Assembly: GCA_964548855.1 (NCBI GenBank)
Contig: CAZJSR010000031.1
Location: 1 to 13,831, forward strand
DNA: 13,831 nucleotides
Reading direction: 5' to 3'
DNA from: UBA3206 sp964548855
GTDB lineage: Bacteria; Bacillota_I; Bacilli_A; Acholeplasmatales; Anaeroplasmataceae
Numbering within the stretch: position 1 is the first letter of the stretch; the number at the start of each line of letters is the position of its first letter. Made by a program: the position numbers and the translations under genes. Positions 6,370 through 13,151 of the stretch are shown here, piece by piece. Under the pieces are notes generated by a model that ran no database searches, had not been told where the DNA came from, and worked only from the letters and a program-made list of their open reading frames with translations.

Positions 6370-7851
6370 ATGGCAAAGAAAAGAAAAATAAATAAAGCTA
6401 GAAGAGTGTTTGAACTTATTTTACTAGCATGTATGATCCTACTTGTATTGGTAGTGTTTGTTTTATATAAAAAGGCTTCAAAGAAATTTGATTATGCTTC
6501 ATTTGATACTAAGAATATTGTAGTAGAAAAAGATAATATTTCATTTGATTTAATTGTAAATGCCGATAATATGGAATATTATGATATTTACCTAGATTCA
6601 AATGGAGAGACTATAAATGTAGTATCTAAATCAAAAGATTTTAATATATATAAATCTTATAATGTAAAAGCGTCTTATAATACAACGTATGAAATTAAAG
6701 TACGTTTTTATACTTCAATGATTAGCAGTTATGTAATTAAAGAAGAAAAAACATTAGATAATAAATTAAAAACAGAAATTGATCCGGATGGTATTCCAGG
6801 TGAGGGAATAATATATGATGATTTTCAAATTCATTTTATGATGTTGGGAAATGATAATGCTGGGGATTCTATTTATATTAAAGCTGGAAATATAGACATA
6901 GTAATAGATGCAGGTTCTAAACAATCATCAACTATTACAACAAAGGCATATATGGATCAGTTTATAACGGACGGGAAAATAGAATACGTAATTTTGACTC
7001 ATGGTGATAGTGACCATGTTTCAGGTTTTACTGATACAAAAACTAATAAAGGTCTATTATCTAGTTATGAAATTGATAATATAATTGATAATAAATATTC
7101 AAATAAAACAACAGATGTATATAATAAATATAAAGAATTAAGAGATGATTTAGTTGAGAAAGGTACTAATCATTATTATGCTGGAGATTGTTATAATAAT
7201 GTTGGTGATGCTAGAAGAGATATTAAATTATCAGAAAATGTAACAATGTCGATATTATATAACTATTATTACTATAACACATCTAAAGATGAGAATAATT
7301 ATTCAGTATGTACAATGTTTACTTATAAATCAGATATTAATACTAAGTATTTTATGTTTACTGGAGACCTTGAAAAAGAAGGTGAAGAAAAGATGGCGTC
7401 ATATTATGATGGTACATCTTTAGAAAAAACACTACCTGAGGTGGATTTATTTAAAGCCGGACATCACGGAAGTAAAACATCATCAAATGAGTGCCTTCTT
7501 AGTATAATAAAACCTAAAATGTGTGTCGTTATGTGTTGTTGTGGTACAGATGAATATACTGAAAATATTGATAATCAGTTTCCGACTCAAGAATTTATAG
7601 ATAGAATAGCTAAGTATACAGATAAAGTATATATTACAACAACGTATGAAGAATATAGTATTGAAAATGACCAAATAAATACAAGTGGCTTTAAGCCTAT
7701 GAATGGTAATATTATTGTTTCTGCAGGAGATGGTAAAATAGGCCTTTATGCGTCTAATAATCTTACTAAACTTAAAGATAGCGAATGGATTAATACGATA
7801 ATAACAATTAATGGAAAAGATAGGCCGATGAGGGTTTGGCCTAATTCATAA
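6370..7851 (+). CDS. Membrane-anchored ComEC-like metallo-beta-lactamase fold protein
   Basis: The 493-residue protein has a basic N-terminus, one membrane anchor (about 14-33), and a beta-rich region (about 45-128) that may be a fibronectin-like spacer. A metallo-beta-lactamase domain of the ComEC/Rec2 C-terminal kind follows from about 150. Visible metal ligands are THGDSDH (His211, Asp213, Asp215, His216), a later TGD (Asp333) and AGHHGSKTSS (His365, His366); HxDxDH with PHHGS-like GHHGS is the ComEC variant. ComEC uses this domain outside the membrane, probably to degrade the non-entering DNA strand; the ComEC channel is missing here, so a stand-alone extracellular nuclease or phosphodiesterase is likely. 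Odd features are a MCCCG cluster (388-392) and a long Tyr/Asn-rich insert (about 230-310). The start has AGGG nine bases upstream. The domain call is firm; the substrate is inferred. Confidence 0.85.
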   Translation: MAKKRKINKARRVFELILLACMILLVLVVFVLYKKASKKFDYASFDTKNIVVEKDNISFDLIVNADNMEYYDIYLDSNGETINVVSKSKDFNIYKSYNVKASYNTTYEIKVRFYTSMISSYVIKEEKTLDNKLKTEIDPDGIPGEGIIYDDFQIHFMMLGNDNAGDSIYIKAGNIDIVIDAGSKQSSTITTKAYMDQFITDGKIEYVILTHGDSDHVSGFTDTKTNKGLLSSYEIDNIIDNKYSNKTTDVYNKYKELRDDLVEKGTNHYYAGDCYNNVGDARRDIKLSENVTMSILYNYYYYNTSKDENNYSVCTMFTYKSDINTKYFMFTGDLEKEGEEKMASYYDGTSLEKTLPEVDLFKAGHHGSKTSSNECLLSIIKPKMCVVMCCCGTDEYTENIDNQFPTQEFIDRIAKYTDKVYITTTYEEYSIENDQINTSGFKPMNGNIIVSAGDGKIGLYASNNLTKLKDSEWINTIITINGKDRPMRVWPNS

Positions 7852-7864
7852 AGGAGTGATTATT

Positions 7865-8569
7865 ATGATTCCCTTTGTAACTAAAGTTTATAAACCAGAA
7901 TTAGATTGTTGTCCATTTTGTCATGGAAAACTTAAGTATCGTTATACTGTAAGTAATAAAGTTATTCATTTTTCAAATGGAAAGGTCTATAGAATAAAGA
8001 ATTTAGGATATAGTTGTTCTAATCCAGAATGTCATTATCCTAATTTGATTTATACCAGTCAAACAGCTGCGAAGCTATGTGTAAAGGGGTATACTTATTC
8101 AACAAAAGTATTAGCTTTGATTTTGTATTATAAATCAAAACATAAATCAAGAGAGGATATTTGCAATAAGTTTTCTTTAGAAGGAATAGAAATAAGTGAT
8201 AGAAATATTGATATTATTTATGATAAACTTTCTCCAAAACTTACTATGGATTATAAGAAAAATATAGAGATAGAATATGGCTATATGTTAAAAGAATACG
8301 GTCAGATAATGGTATCAATTGATTCAATATCACTTCCTGATATGCATAGACTATTGATTATTAGAAATTTCTTTACTTCTACATTGATAGGTGTACATTT
8401 ATTTAAATGTGAATCTGATAGTGATTTTGATATATTAGATGATTACTTAAATAAAGATTTAAATATTACGAGAATTTTAACAGTAAGACCGATAGGTAGA
8501 ACTTATAAGCAAATTGAAAAACGAATTGATTTAAATAAAACGAAAATAGTTTCATATTTGAAATATTAA
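7865..8569 (+). CDS. Truncated transposase-like zinc-ribbon protein
   Basis: 234 residues. The N-terminal zinc ribbon has CCPFC (Cys15/16, Cys19) and CSNPEC (Cys51, Cys56). A helical region follows (about 70-122; VKGYTYSTKVLALILYYKSKHKSREDI...) that resembles the helix-turn-helix part of a DDE transposase family. Then VSIDSISLPDMHRLLIIRNFFTSTLIGVHLF (about 150-180) looks like the first strand of the DDE core, with Asp153 at the first catalytic position. The protein then stops, about half the length I would expect; where the second Asp should appear it reads TVRPIGRTYKQIEKRI. It is thus likely inactive: a remnant or a domesticated DNA-binding protein. I chose ATG 7865 (AAGGAG 7851-7856, correct spacing) over GTG 7856. 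The ribosome site overlaps the stop of the previous gene and the next gene starts nine bases on, so it is built into the operon. The family assignment is from memory of similar proteins. Confidence 0.6.
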   Translation: MIPFVTKVYKPELDCCPFCHGKLKYRYTVSNKVIHFSNGKVYRIKNLGYSCSNPECHYPNLIYTSQTAAKLCVKGYTYSTKVLALILYYKSKHKSREDICNKFSLEGIEISDRNIDIIYDKLSPKLTMDYKKNIEIEYGYMLKEYGQIMVSIDSISLPDMHRLLIIRNFFTSTLIGVHLFKCESDSDFDILDDYLNKDLNITRILTVRPIGRTYKQIEKRIDLNKTKIVSYLKY

Positions 8570-8578
8570 GGAGTAAAC

Positions 8579-9604
8579 ATGATATATAGTTTTAAAAATG
8601 ATTATAATACTATAGCTTCTAAGGAAATATTAGATGCTATAACAAAATATAGTGATGAACAAAATATAGGATATGGATGTGACTATCACACAAAAAATGC
8701 GGTTTCTTTGATAAAGAAAGCTATTAAAAATGATAATGCAGATATTCATTTATTAATTGGTGGCACAAGTACTAATACTATTGCGATATCATCGGTTTTA
8801 AGACCATTTCAGGCTGTTATTGGAGTTTCAACAGCACATATAAATATTCATGAAACTGGCGCGATAGAAGCTACAGGACATAAAGTTATTACAGTTAGTG
8901 GTGTTGATGGGAAAATCACTTCAGCTGAAATAATAGAGGTATTAAAAAAACATACGGATAATCATATGGTTATGCCTAAAATGGTATATATATCAAATTC
9001 TACAGAAGTAGGTACAATATATTCCTTAGAAGAACTTAAAGATTTATATAAGACATGTAAAAAGTTAGGACTGTATTTATATTTAGATGGTGCAAGACTT
9101 GCGAGTGCTCTTACAGCTAGTACTAATGATATTAAATTGTCTGACCTTGCAAAATATACTGATATGTTTTATATAGGTGCAACAAAAAATGGTGCACCTA
9201 TAGGAGAGGCTTTGGTTATTATAAATGATGACTTAAAACATCACATGGACTATATGATAAAAAATAAGGCAGGTCTTTTAGCTAAGGGATATATAACAGG
9301 TATAGTATTTGAAACGCTTTTTACAGAGGATCTATACTTTAAATATGGTAGAATCGCAAATGAAGCGGCTATGTATTTAAAAAAAGAATTAAAAAATTTA
9401 GGATATGAACTTACAAGTGATTCATATACAAATCAGTTATTTGTAAAATTTCCAAATGATTTAATAAAAAGAATAAAAGATGATTATTTATTTGAGGTAG
9501 AAGAATATCAAGATTATTCAATTGTAAGGTTATGTACAAGTTATAATACTAAACTTGATGTATGTATGGATTTTATAGACTACTTAAAAAAAAGTGAAAA
9601 CTAA
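8579..9604 (+). CDS. Low-specificity threonine aldolase-type PLP enzyme (beta-eliminating lyase family)
   Basis: A 341-residue fold-type I PLP enzyme of the Beta_elim_lyase/threonine aldolase family, which splits L-threonine or allo-threonine into glycine and acetaldehyde. Markers are GGTSTNT (61-67, phosphate-side loop), AHINIHETGAIE (86-97), YLDGARL (168-174, Asp170 pairing with the pyridine nitrogen) and GATKNGAP (200-207, Lys203 as the Schiff-base lysine). Length is normal for the family. AAGGAG lies directly upstream and only nine bases separate it from the previous stop, so it is co-transcribed with the unknown operon. An Lrp-type regulator follows under its own promoter. Substrate preference cannot be read from the sequence, as tyrosine/cysteine-type lyases share the fold, but the motif set fits LtaE best. 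Confidence 0.85.
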   Translation: MIYSFKNDYNTIASKEILDAITKYSDEQNIGYGCDYHTKNAVSLIKKAIKNDNADIHLLIGGTSTNTIAISSVLRPFQAVIGVSTAHINIHETGAIEATGHKVITVSGVDGKITSAEIIEVLKKHTDNHMVMPKMVYISNSTEVGTIYSLEELKDLYKTCKKLGLYLYLDGARLASALTASTNDIKLSDLAKYTDMFYIGATKNGAPIGEALVIINDDLKHHMDYMIKNKAGLLAKGYITGIVFETLFTEDLYFKYGRIANEAAMYLKKELKNLGYELTSDSYTNQLFVKFPNDLIKRIKDDYLFEVEEYQDYSIVRLCTSYNTKLDVCMDFIDYLKKSEN

Positions 9605-9630
9605 TTTCTAACGTTAAAATTAATATTTTT

Positions 9631-9645
9631 TTGAATAAAATTCAA
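9631..9645. promoter_or_regulatory. 15-bp palindrome upstream of the lrp-family gene (candidate operator)
   Basis: TTGAAT-AAA-ATTCAA is a perfect palindrome ten bases upstream of the -35 element. Lrp/AsnC regulators bind 15-bp AT-centred palindromes and often control their own gene, so an autoregulatory site is plausible. It could also be a weak hairpin. Confidence 0.35.
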
Positions 9646-9654
9646 TGAAAATTC

Positions 9655-9683
9655 TTTACATTTTTAAATTGATAATTTATAAT
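9655..9683 (+). promoter_or_regulatory. Sigma-A promoter of the Lrp/AsnC gene
   Basis: TTTACA (9655-9660), 17-base spacer, TATAAT (9678-9683): one mismatch from consensus with ideal spacing. The predicted start is near 9690. It shows that the regulator is not dependent on the upstream operon. I see only a weak A/T-only hairpin (about 9614-9631) between that operon and this promoter, not a convincing terminator. Confidence 0.85.
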
Positions 9684-9716
9684 AAACTTGTAAATATTAA
9701 TTTAGGGGTGTCGAAT

Positions 9717-10190
9717 ATGGCAGAAAAATTACATTTAGATGATTATGATAAGAAAATATTAACTTTATTACAAGAAGATGCATCTATTTCTAATATAGAT
9801 TTATCAAAGAAAATTGGTCTAGCACCTTCTTCTTGTTTATTAAGAACAAAAAATTTAAAAGAAAATAAAATAATTAAGAATTTCACGACAATTATTGATG
9901 AAAAAAAGATTGGTTATGAAGTTACAGCATTTGCGAAAGTAGCTTTAATGCCTTTAAATCGTGAAAATTCAGCTCGTTTTATTGAGGAAGTATGTTCAAT
10001 TCCACAAATTGTTGAATGTTATACTATTACTGGTGACTGTGCTTATTTATTAAAGGTATACGCTAAGGATTTAAAATTCTATAGAGATTTTGTTATAGAC
10101 AAAATAATGGCTATACCAGGTGTTAGTCATGTTGAAACAATGATGGTTGTTGGTGTTGAAAAAGCTACAACAGCTATTCCATTAGATTAA
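9717..10190 (+). CDS. Lrp/AsnC family transcriptional regulator
   Basis: The 157-residue product has the standard two-part layout. A winged helix-turn-helix comes first (LDDYDKKILTLLQEDASISNIDLSKKIGLAPSSCLLRTKNLKENKII, about 7-53), then the RAM/AsnC effector domain (about 70-145) with the typical ITGDCAYLLKVYAKDL and IPGVSHVETMMVV. Such proteins form octamers or dimers that respond to amino acids such as leucine, alanine or glycine. I chose the start at 9717 (AGGGGTG correctly spaced) rather than an in-frame ATG at 9645: the promoter -10 lies inside that extension, and the family starts with a few residues before LDDYDKKIL. It has its own promoter and terminator; a candidate operator lies upstream. 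Neighbouring amino-acid genes are natural targets, by inference. Confidence 0.93.
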   Translation: MAEKLHLDDYDKKILTLLQEDASISNIDLSKKIGLAPSSCLLRTKNLKENKIIKNFTTIIDEKKIGYEVTAFAKVALMPLNRENSARFIEEVCSIPQIVECYTITGDCAYLLKVYAKDLKFYRDFVIDKIMAIPGVSHVETMMVVGVEKATTAIPLD

Positions 10191-10216
10191 TTAAAGGGGG
10201 AATCCCCCTTTTTTAA
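10191..10216 (+). terminator. Intrinsic terminator after the Lrp/AsnC gene
   Basis: TTAAAGGGGG (10191-10200), loop AAT, CCCCCTTTTTTAA. This is a strong G/C stem with a T tract directly after the stop codon. Confidence 0.95.
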
Positions 10217-10273
10217 TTTTTATTTATTAAAATGTATTTAATTTTGTTTATTATTTGCATAAATATCTTTACA

Positions 10274-10302
10274 TTGAAAAAAGAATAAATTTTATGTATA
10301 AT
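10274..10302 (+). promoter_or_regulatory. Sigma-A promoter of the ACT-UPF0210 pair
   Basis: TTGAAA (10274-10279), 17-base spacer, TATAAT (10297-10302). The predicted start is near 10309, giving a leader of about 23 bases. A second -35-like TTTACA directly precedes it at 10268-10273. Confidence 0.8.
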
Positions 10303-10331
10303 AGTATTATTATAGAAGGAGTGAAAAAGAA

Positions 10332-10601
10332 ATGAACGCAATATTATCAGTTTTAGGAAAAGATTCTGTTGGTATTTTATCATTAGTATCAACTGAATGT
10401 TCAAAATATAATGCAAATATCACAGAAGTTACACAATCAATTTTAGGTGAATATTTCGCTATGTTTATGGTAGTATCTGTTGACGAATTAAATGTTGAAT
10501 TTAATGAATTTGTAGATATTATGAAATCAGTTGGAGAAAAAAAGGCATTAGAAATTCATGTAATGCACGAAGATATTTTTAATTCAATGCATAAAATCTA
10601 G
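10332..10601 (+). CDS. ACT domain-containing protein (UPF0237 family)
   Basis: An 89-residue single ACT domain: MNAILSVLGKDSVGILSLVSTECSKYNANITEVTQSI is the typical UPF0237 N-terminal half, with the Gly-rich ligand turn (GKDSVGI) and the beta-alpha-beta pattern. ACT domains bind amino acids and regulate partner proteins. Length is normal. AAGGAG precedes the start by ten bases, and the stop lies within the ribosome site of the UPF0210 gene. UPF0237 and UPF0210 genes occur as a pair in many Gram-positive bacteria and archaea, so this ACT protein is probably the amino-acid sensor or regulatory subunit of its neighbour; that last step is inference and no ligand is evident. Confidence 0.92.
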   Translation: MNAILSVLGKDSVGILSLVSTECSKYNANITEVTQSILGEYFAMFMVVSVDELNVEFNEFVDIMKSVGEKKALEIHVMHEDIFNSMHKI

Positions 10602-10610
10602 AGGTGGAAT

Positions 10611-11969
10611 ATGTTTACAAATAAAGAAATATTAGAAACAATAGAAATGATCAAAAATCAAAATTTAGATATTAGAACTATTACTATGGGAATATCTTTA
10701 TTAGATTGTATGGATTCAGATATTGATAAATCATGTGAGAAAGTATATAACAAGATTTATAAGTACGCTCATAACTTAGTAGAAACAGGAGAAGCTATCT
10801 CGAAAAAATATGGTATTCCAATTGTAAATAAGAGAGTATCAGTAACTCCTATTTCAATGTTAGTAGGTGCTAGTGGTGGAGATCCTGTTAAATATGCAAA
10901 AACATTAGATAAAGTAGCCAAAGATATTGGAGTTAATTTTATTGGTGGATATAGTGCTTTAGTTCAAAAAGGATTCGCTCCAGGAGAACGTGAACTTATC
11001 GAATCAATCCCAAGAGCTTTAGCAGAAACAGATTTAGTTTGTTCTAGTGTTAATGTAGGTTCAACTAAAGCTGGTATTAATATGGATGCAGTAAAAATTA
11101 TGGGACAAAAAATTAAAGAGGCTGCAGAACTTACAAAAGATCGTGAATGTATTGGAGCGTCAAAACTTGTTGTATTTTGTAATGCAGTAGAAGATAATCC
11201 ATTTATGGCAGGTGCTTTCCATGGTGTTGGTGAGGCAGATGTATGTATAAATGTAGGTGTATCAGGACCTGGTGTTGTAAGAGAAGCAATTAAAGCATGT
11301 CCTAAAGATGCGCCTATATCTGAAATTGCAGATGTTATTAAAAAGACTGCATTTAAGATTACTAGAATGGGACAACTTGTTGGTACAGAGGCTGGTAAGA
11401 TGTTAAATGTTCCTTTTGGTATTGTTGACTTAAGTTTAGCACCAACTCCTGCGATTGGAGATTCTGTTGCATATATTTTAGAAGAAATTGGTCTTGAATC
11501 TTGTGGTGCTTATGGTACAACTGCATGTCTTGCGATGCTTAATGATGCAGTTAAGAAAGGTGGAGTAATGGCTTCTAGCCGTGTTGGTGGTCTTTCTGGT
11601 GCATTTATTCCAGTTTCAGAAGATGCTGGTATGATTAAAGCTGCGAGAATTGGTTCTTTAAAGATGGAAAAATTAGAGGCTATGACTGCTGTGTGTTCAG
11701 TTGGATTAGATATGATTATTATTCCAGGAGATACAACTGCAGAGGTAATTTCAGGTATTATTGCCGATGAGGCAGCTATTGGTATGGTTAATAGTAAGAC
11801 TACTGCTGTTCGTGTAATTCCAGCAATTGGAAGAAAAGAAGGAGACGAAATTAATTTCGGTGGATTACTTGGATATGGTCCAATTATGCCAATATCTAAG
11901 TTTAAATGTGATACATTTATTAATCGTGGTGGTCAAATCCCAGCACCTCTTCAAAGCTTAAAGAATTAA
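10611..11969 (+). CDS. UPF0210 (DUF711, PFL family) protein
   Basis: The 452-residue protein matches the UPF0210/DUF711 family over its full usual length. Recognisable blocks are ISMLVGASGGDPVKYAKTLD (82-101), INMDAVKIMGQ (156-166), MAGAFHGVGEADVCINVGVSGPGVV (199-223), GTEAGKMLNVPFGIVDLSLAPTPAIGDSVA (258-287) and GAYGTTACLAMLNDAVKKGGVMASSRVGGLSGAFIPVSEDAGM (299-341). The family has a pyruvate-formate-lyase-like fold but no settled reaction. There is no membrane segment, so it is cytoplasmic. The ribosome site GAGGTGG overlaps the previous stop, and the gene shares the promoter at 10274 with the ACT protein. A terminator follows. Its base and codon use look slightly less AT-biased than its neighbours, as for a well-expressed gene. 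Confidence 0.93.
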   Translation: MFTNKEILETIEMIKNQNLDIRTITMGISLLDCMDSDIDKSCEKVYNKIYKYAHNLVETGEAISKKYGIPIVNKRVSVTPISMLVGASGGDPVKYAKTLDKVAKDIGVNFIGGYSALVQKGFAPGERELIESIPRALAETDLVCSSVNVGSTKAGINMDAVKIMGQKIKEAAELTKDRECIGASKLVVFCNAVEDNPFMAGAFHGVGEADVCINVGVSGPGVVREAIKACPKDAPISEIADVIKKTAFKITRMGQLVGTEAGKMLNVPFGIVDLSLAPTPAIGDSVAYILEEIGLESCGAYGTTACLAMLNDAVKKGGVMASSRVGGLSGAFIPVSEDAGMIKAARIGSLKMEKLEAMTAVCSVGLDMIIIPGDTTAEVISGIIADEAAIGMVNSKTTAVRVIPAIGRKEGDEINFGGLLGYGPIMPISKFKCDTFINRGGQIPAPLQSLKN

Positions 11970-11970
11970 T

Positions 11971-11999
11971 AAAATAATGGGGATATCCCATTATTTTTT
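11971..11999 (+). terminator. Intrinsic terminator after UPF0210
   Basis: AAATAATGGG (11972-11981) pairs with CCCATTATTT (11987-11996) across GATAT, and T's continue to 11999. Only about ten bases then remain before the ribosome site of the next gene, so that gene seems to be expressed by leakage through this hairpin. Confidence 0.85.
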
Positions 12000-12022
12000 A
12001 ATTTAAAAGAAGGAGTATGTGT

Positions 12023-12895
12023 ATGAAGTATAAGAAATGGTTAGATAAATATACTGAGTCTTTAGAGGGTAAAACAGTTTTAGTGCTTGGGGCAACAGGA
12101 TCGATAGGCTATGAGATTGTTAGGTATCTAGCATATCTTAAAGCTAATATTATAATAGGTGCTAGAAGTAAAGAAAAATGTGATCTTCTATTGAATAGAA
12201 TTAATAGAGAATATCCATATGTTGAAATATCCTTTTACAATTTAGATATTTCTGAGATAAATAATATAAATGTATTTATTGAACTTCTAGGTGAAACAAA
12301 ATTGGATTTTGTTATTAACACTATTGGTACTTATCAAAGACATAGTCAAATAATAAATAATCATGAAATTCATTATATGACAAATTATATTGGAGTTAGT
12401 TATTTACTCGATAAACTTATTGAACAAAATAACGCATCTAATATGAAGATAATAAATACTGGATCAATAGCGTATCGTTTTGTTGGTGATATTACTGAAC
12501 CAGAAGGGGTAAAAAGAAGTGCATTTAAACAATATTCTATTTCAAAGAAGTTATTGATGATAAGACACTTTTATTTAAAAAATAATTCTAATTTGGCATT
12601 AGAATTAGCTCATCCTGGCATTTGCGCAACAAATTTATTTCAAACAAAATCAAAAGCTTTTAAAATTTTTATTTTACCATTAATGAAATTGTTATTTATG
12701 CATCCCGAAAAGGCGTCTTTATCGATTTTATACGCAATGTTTGTAGATACAGAAGGAACAGAATGGATTGGACCTAGAGGATTATTTCATATTTGGGGAT
12801 ATCCAAAAGTATATAAGGTAAAAAAGAATATTTTGAAAGATGAGGTATCATTAGAGGCAAATAATTTATATTTATCATCAATAAATGATAAATAA
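12023..12895 (+). CDS. Short-chain dehydrogenase/reductase family protein
   Basis: A 290-residue Rossmann-fold protein of the SDR superfamily. The nucleotide-binding turn is GATGSIG (23-29); INTIG (98-102) stands in for the usual NNAG; the catalytic set is Ser148 in NTGSIA and YSISK (Tyr171, Lys175), followed by HPGICATN (197-204). The middle glycine of the usual TGxxxGIG is Ser27, a mild departure. It is longer than a minimal SDR (about 250), with a C-terminal extension, and resembles the retinol-dehydrogenase/WW-oxidoreductase type in layout. The substrate is unknown. I chose ATG 12023 rather than 12017 because AAGGAG (12010-12015) is seven bases from the former and only one from the latter. 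There is no space for a promoter after the UPF0210 terminator, so read-through is implied. Confidence 0.85.
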   Translation: MKYKKWLDKYTESLEGKTVLVLGATGSIGYEIVRYLAYLKANIIIGARSKEKCDLLLNRINREYPYVEISFYNLDISEINNINVFIELLGETKLDFVINTIGTYQRHSQIINNHEIHYMTNYIGVSYLLDKLIEQNNASNMKIINTGSIAYRFVGDITEPEGVKRSAFKQYSISKKLLMIRHFYLKNNSNLALELAHPGICATNLFQTKSKAFKIFILPLMKLLFMHPEKASLSILYAMFVDTEGTEWIGPRGLFHIWGYPKVYKVKKNILKDEVSLEANNLYLSSINDK

Positions 12896-12923
12896 TTGAC
12901 AAAAAATAAATTAAAGATATAAT
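12896..12923 (+). promoter_or_regulatory. Sigma-A promoter of serS
   Basis: A perfect TTGACA (12896-12901), a 16-base spacer and a perfect TATAAT (12918-12923). The -35 directly abuts the stop codon of the SDR gene. The predicted start is near 12930, just before the T-box leader. Confidence 0.92.
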
Positions 12924-12929
12924 AAAAAT

Positions 12930-13133
12930 GTATCAATGAAAAAGAATAGTAATTTACTGAAGATTTTTAAGAGAGTCTATGGTTGGTGAGAATAGATAGA
13001 TATAAGTAAATGAATCTACTTTGGAGATAAACGTGTATTCGCGATAAGAATGAAAAAAAGTGCTAGCATATGCTAGAATTAAGGTGGCACCACGAGAAAT
13101 TCGTCCTTTGTTTTACAAGGGACTTTTTTATTT
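12930..13133 (+). promoter_or_regulatory. Serine-specific T-box leader (tRNA-Ser sensing riboswitch)
   Basis: The leader senses uncharged tRNA-Ser and lets transcription proceed into serS. In stem I, ATTTACT (12952-12958) pairs with AGTAAAT (13005-13011). The specifier loop has the loop-E pair AGTA (12948-12951) and GAA (13012-13014), followed by the specifier TCT (13015-13017, Ser) and a purine. AGAGAG (about 12970) and the GGTTGGTGAG region match the distal stem I. A palindromic hairpin CTAGCATATGCTAG (13063-13076) is probably stem III. The T-box AAGGTGGCACCACG is at 13081-13094; its TGGC would pair with the tRNA 3' end, and C fits a G discriminator as in tRNA-Ser. The terminator is GTCCTTTGT (13103-13111) with ACAAGGGAC (13115-13123) plus six T's. 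Confidence 0.95.
13103..13130 (+). terminator. T-box regulated terminator
   Basis: GTCCTTTGT-TTT-ACAAGGGAC followed by TTTTTT. It competes with the antiterminator, in which AATT at 13077-13080 pairs with AATT at 13098-13101 around the T-box sequence. Confidence 0.9.
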
Positions 13134-13151
13134 TAAAAAGGAGAAATATTT

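Noticed and set aside
9614..9634. A terminator after the threonine aldolase gene
   Set aside because: Only a five-pair A/T hairpin is present before the T run, too weak to claim.
9645..9716. A 24-residue N-terminal extension of the Lrp/AsnC regulator
   Set aside because: The -35 and -10 of the promoter lie at or within this stretch, so it would not be in the transcript; the ATG at 9717 has the proper ribosome site.
10252..10265. TATTT-GCAT-AAATA inverted repeat upstream of the ACT gene promoter as an operator
   Set aside because: The arms are five A/T bases only, expected by chance in so AT-rich a spacer.
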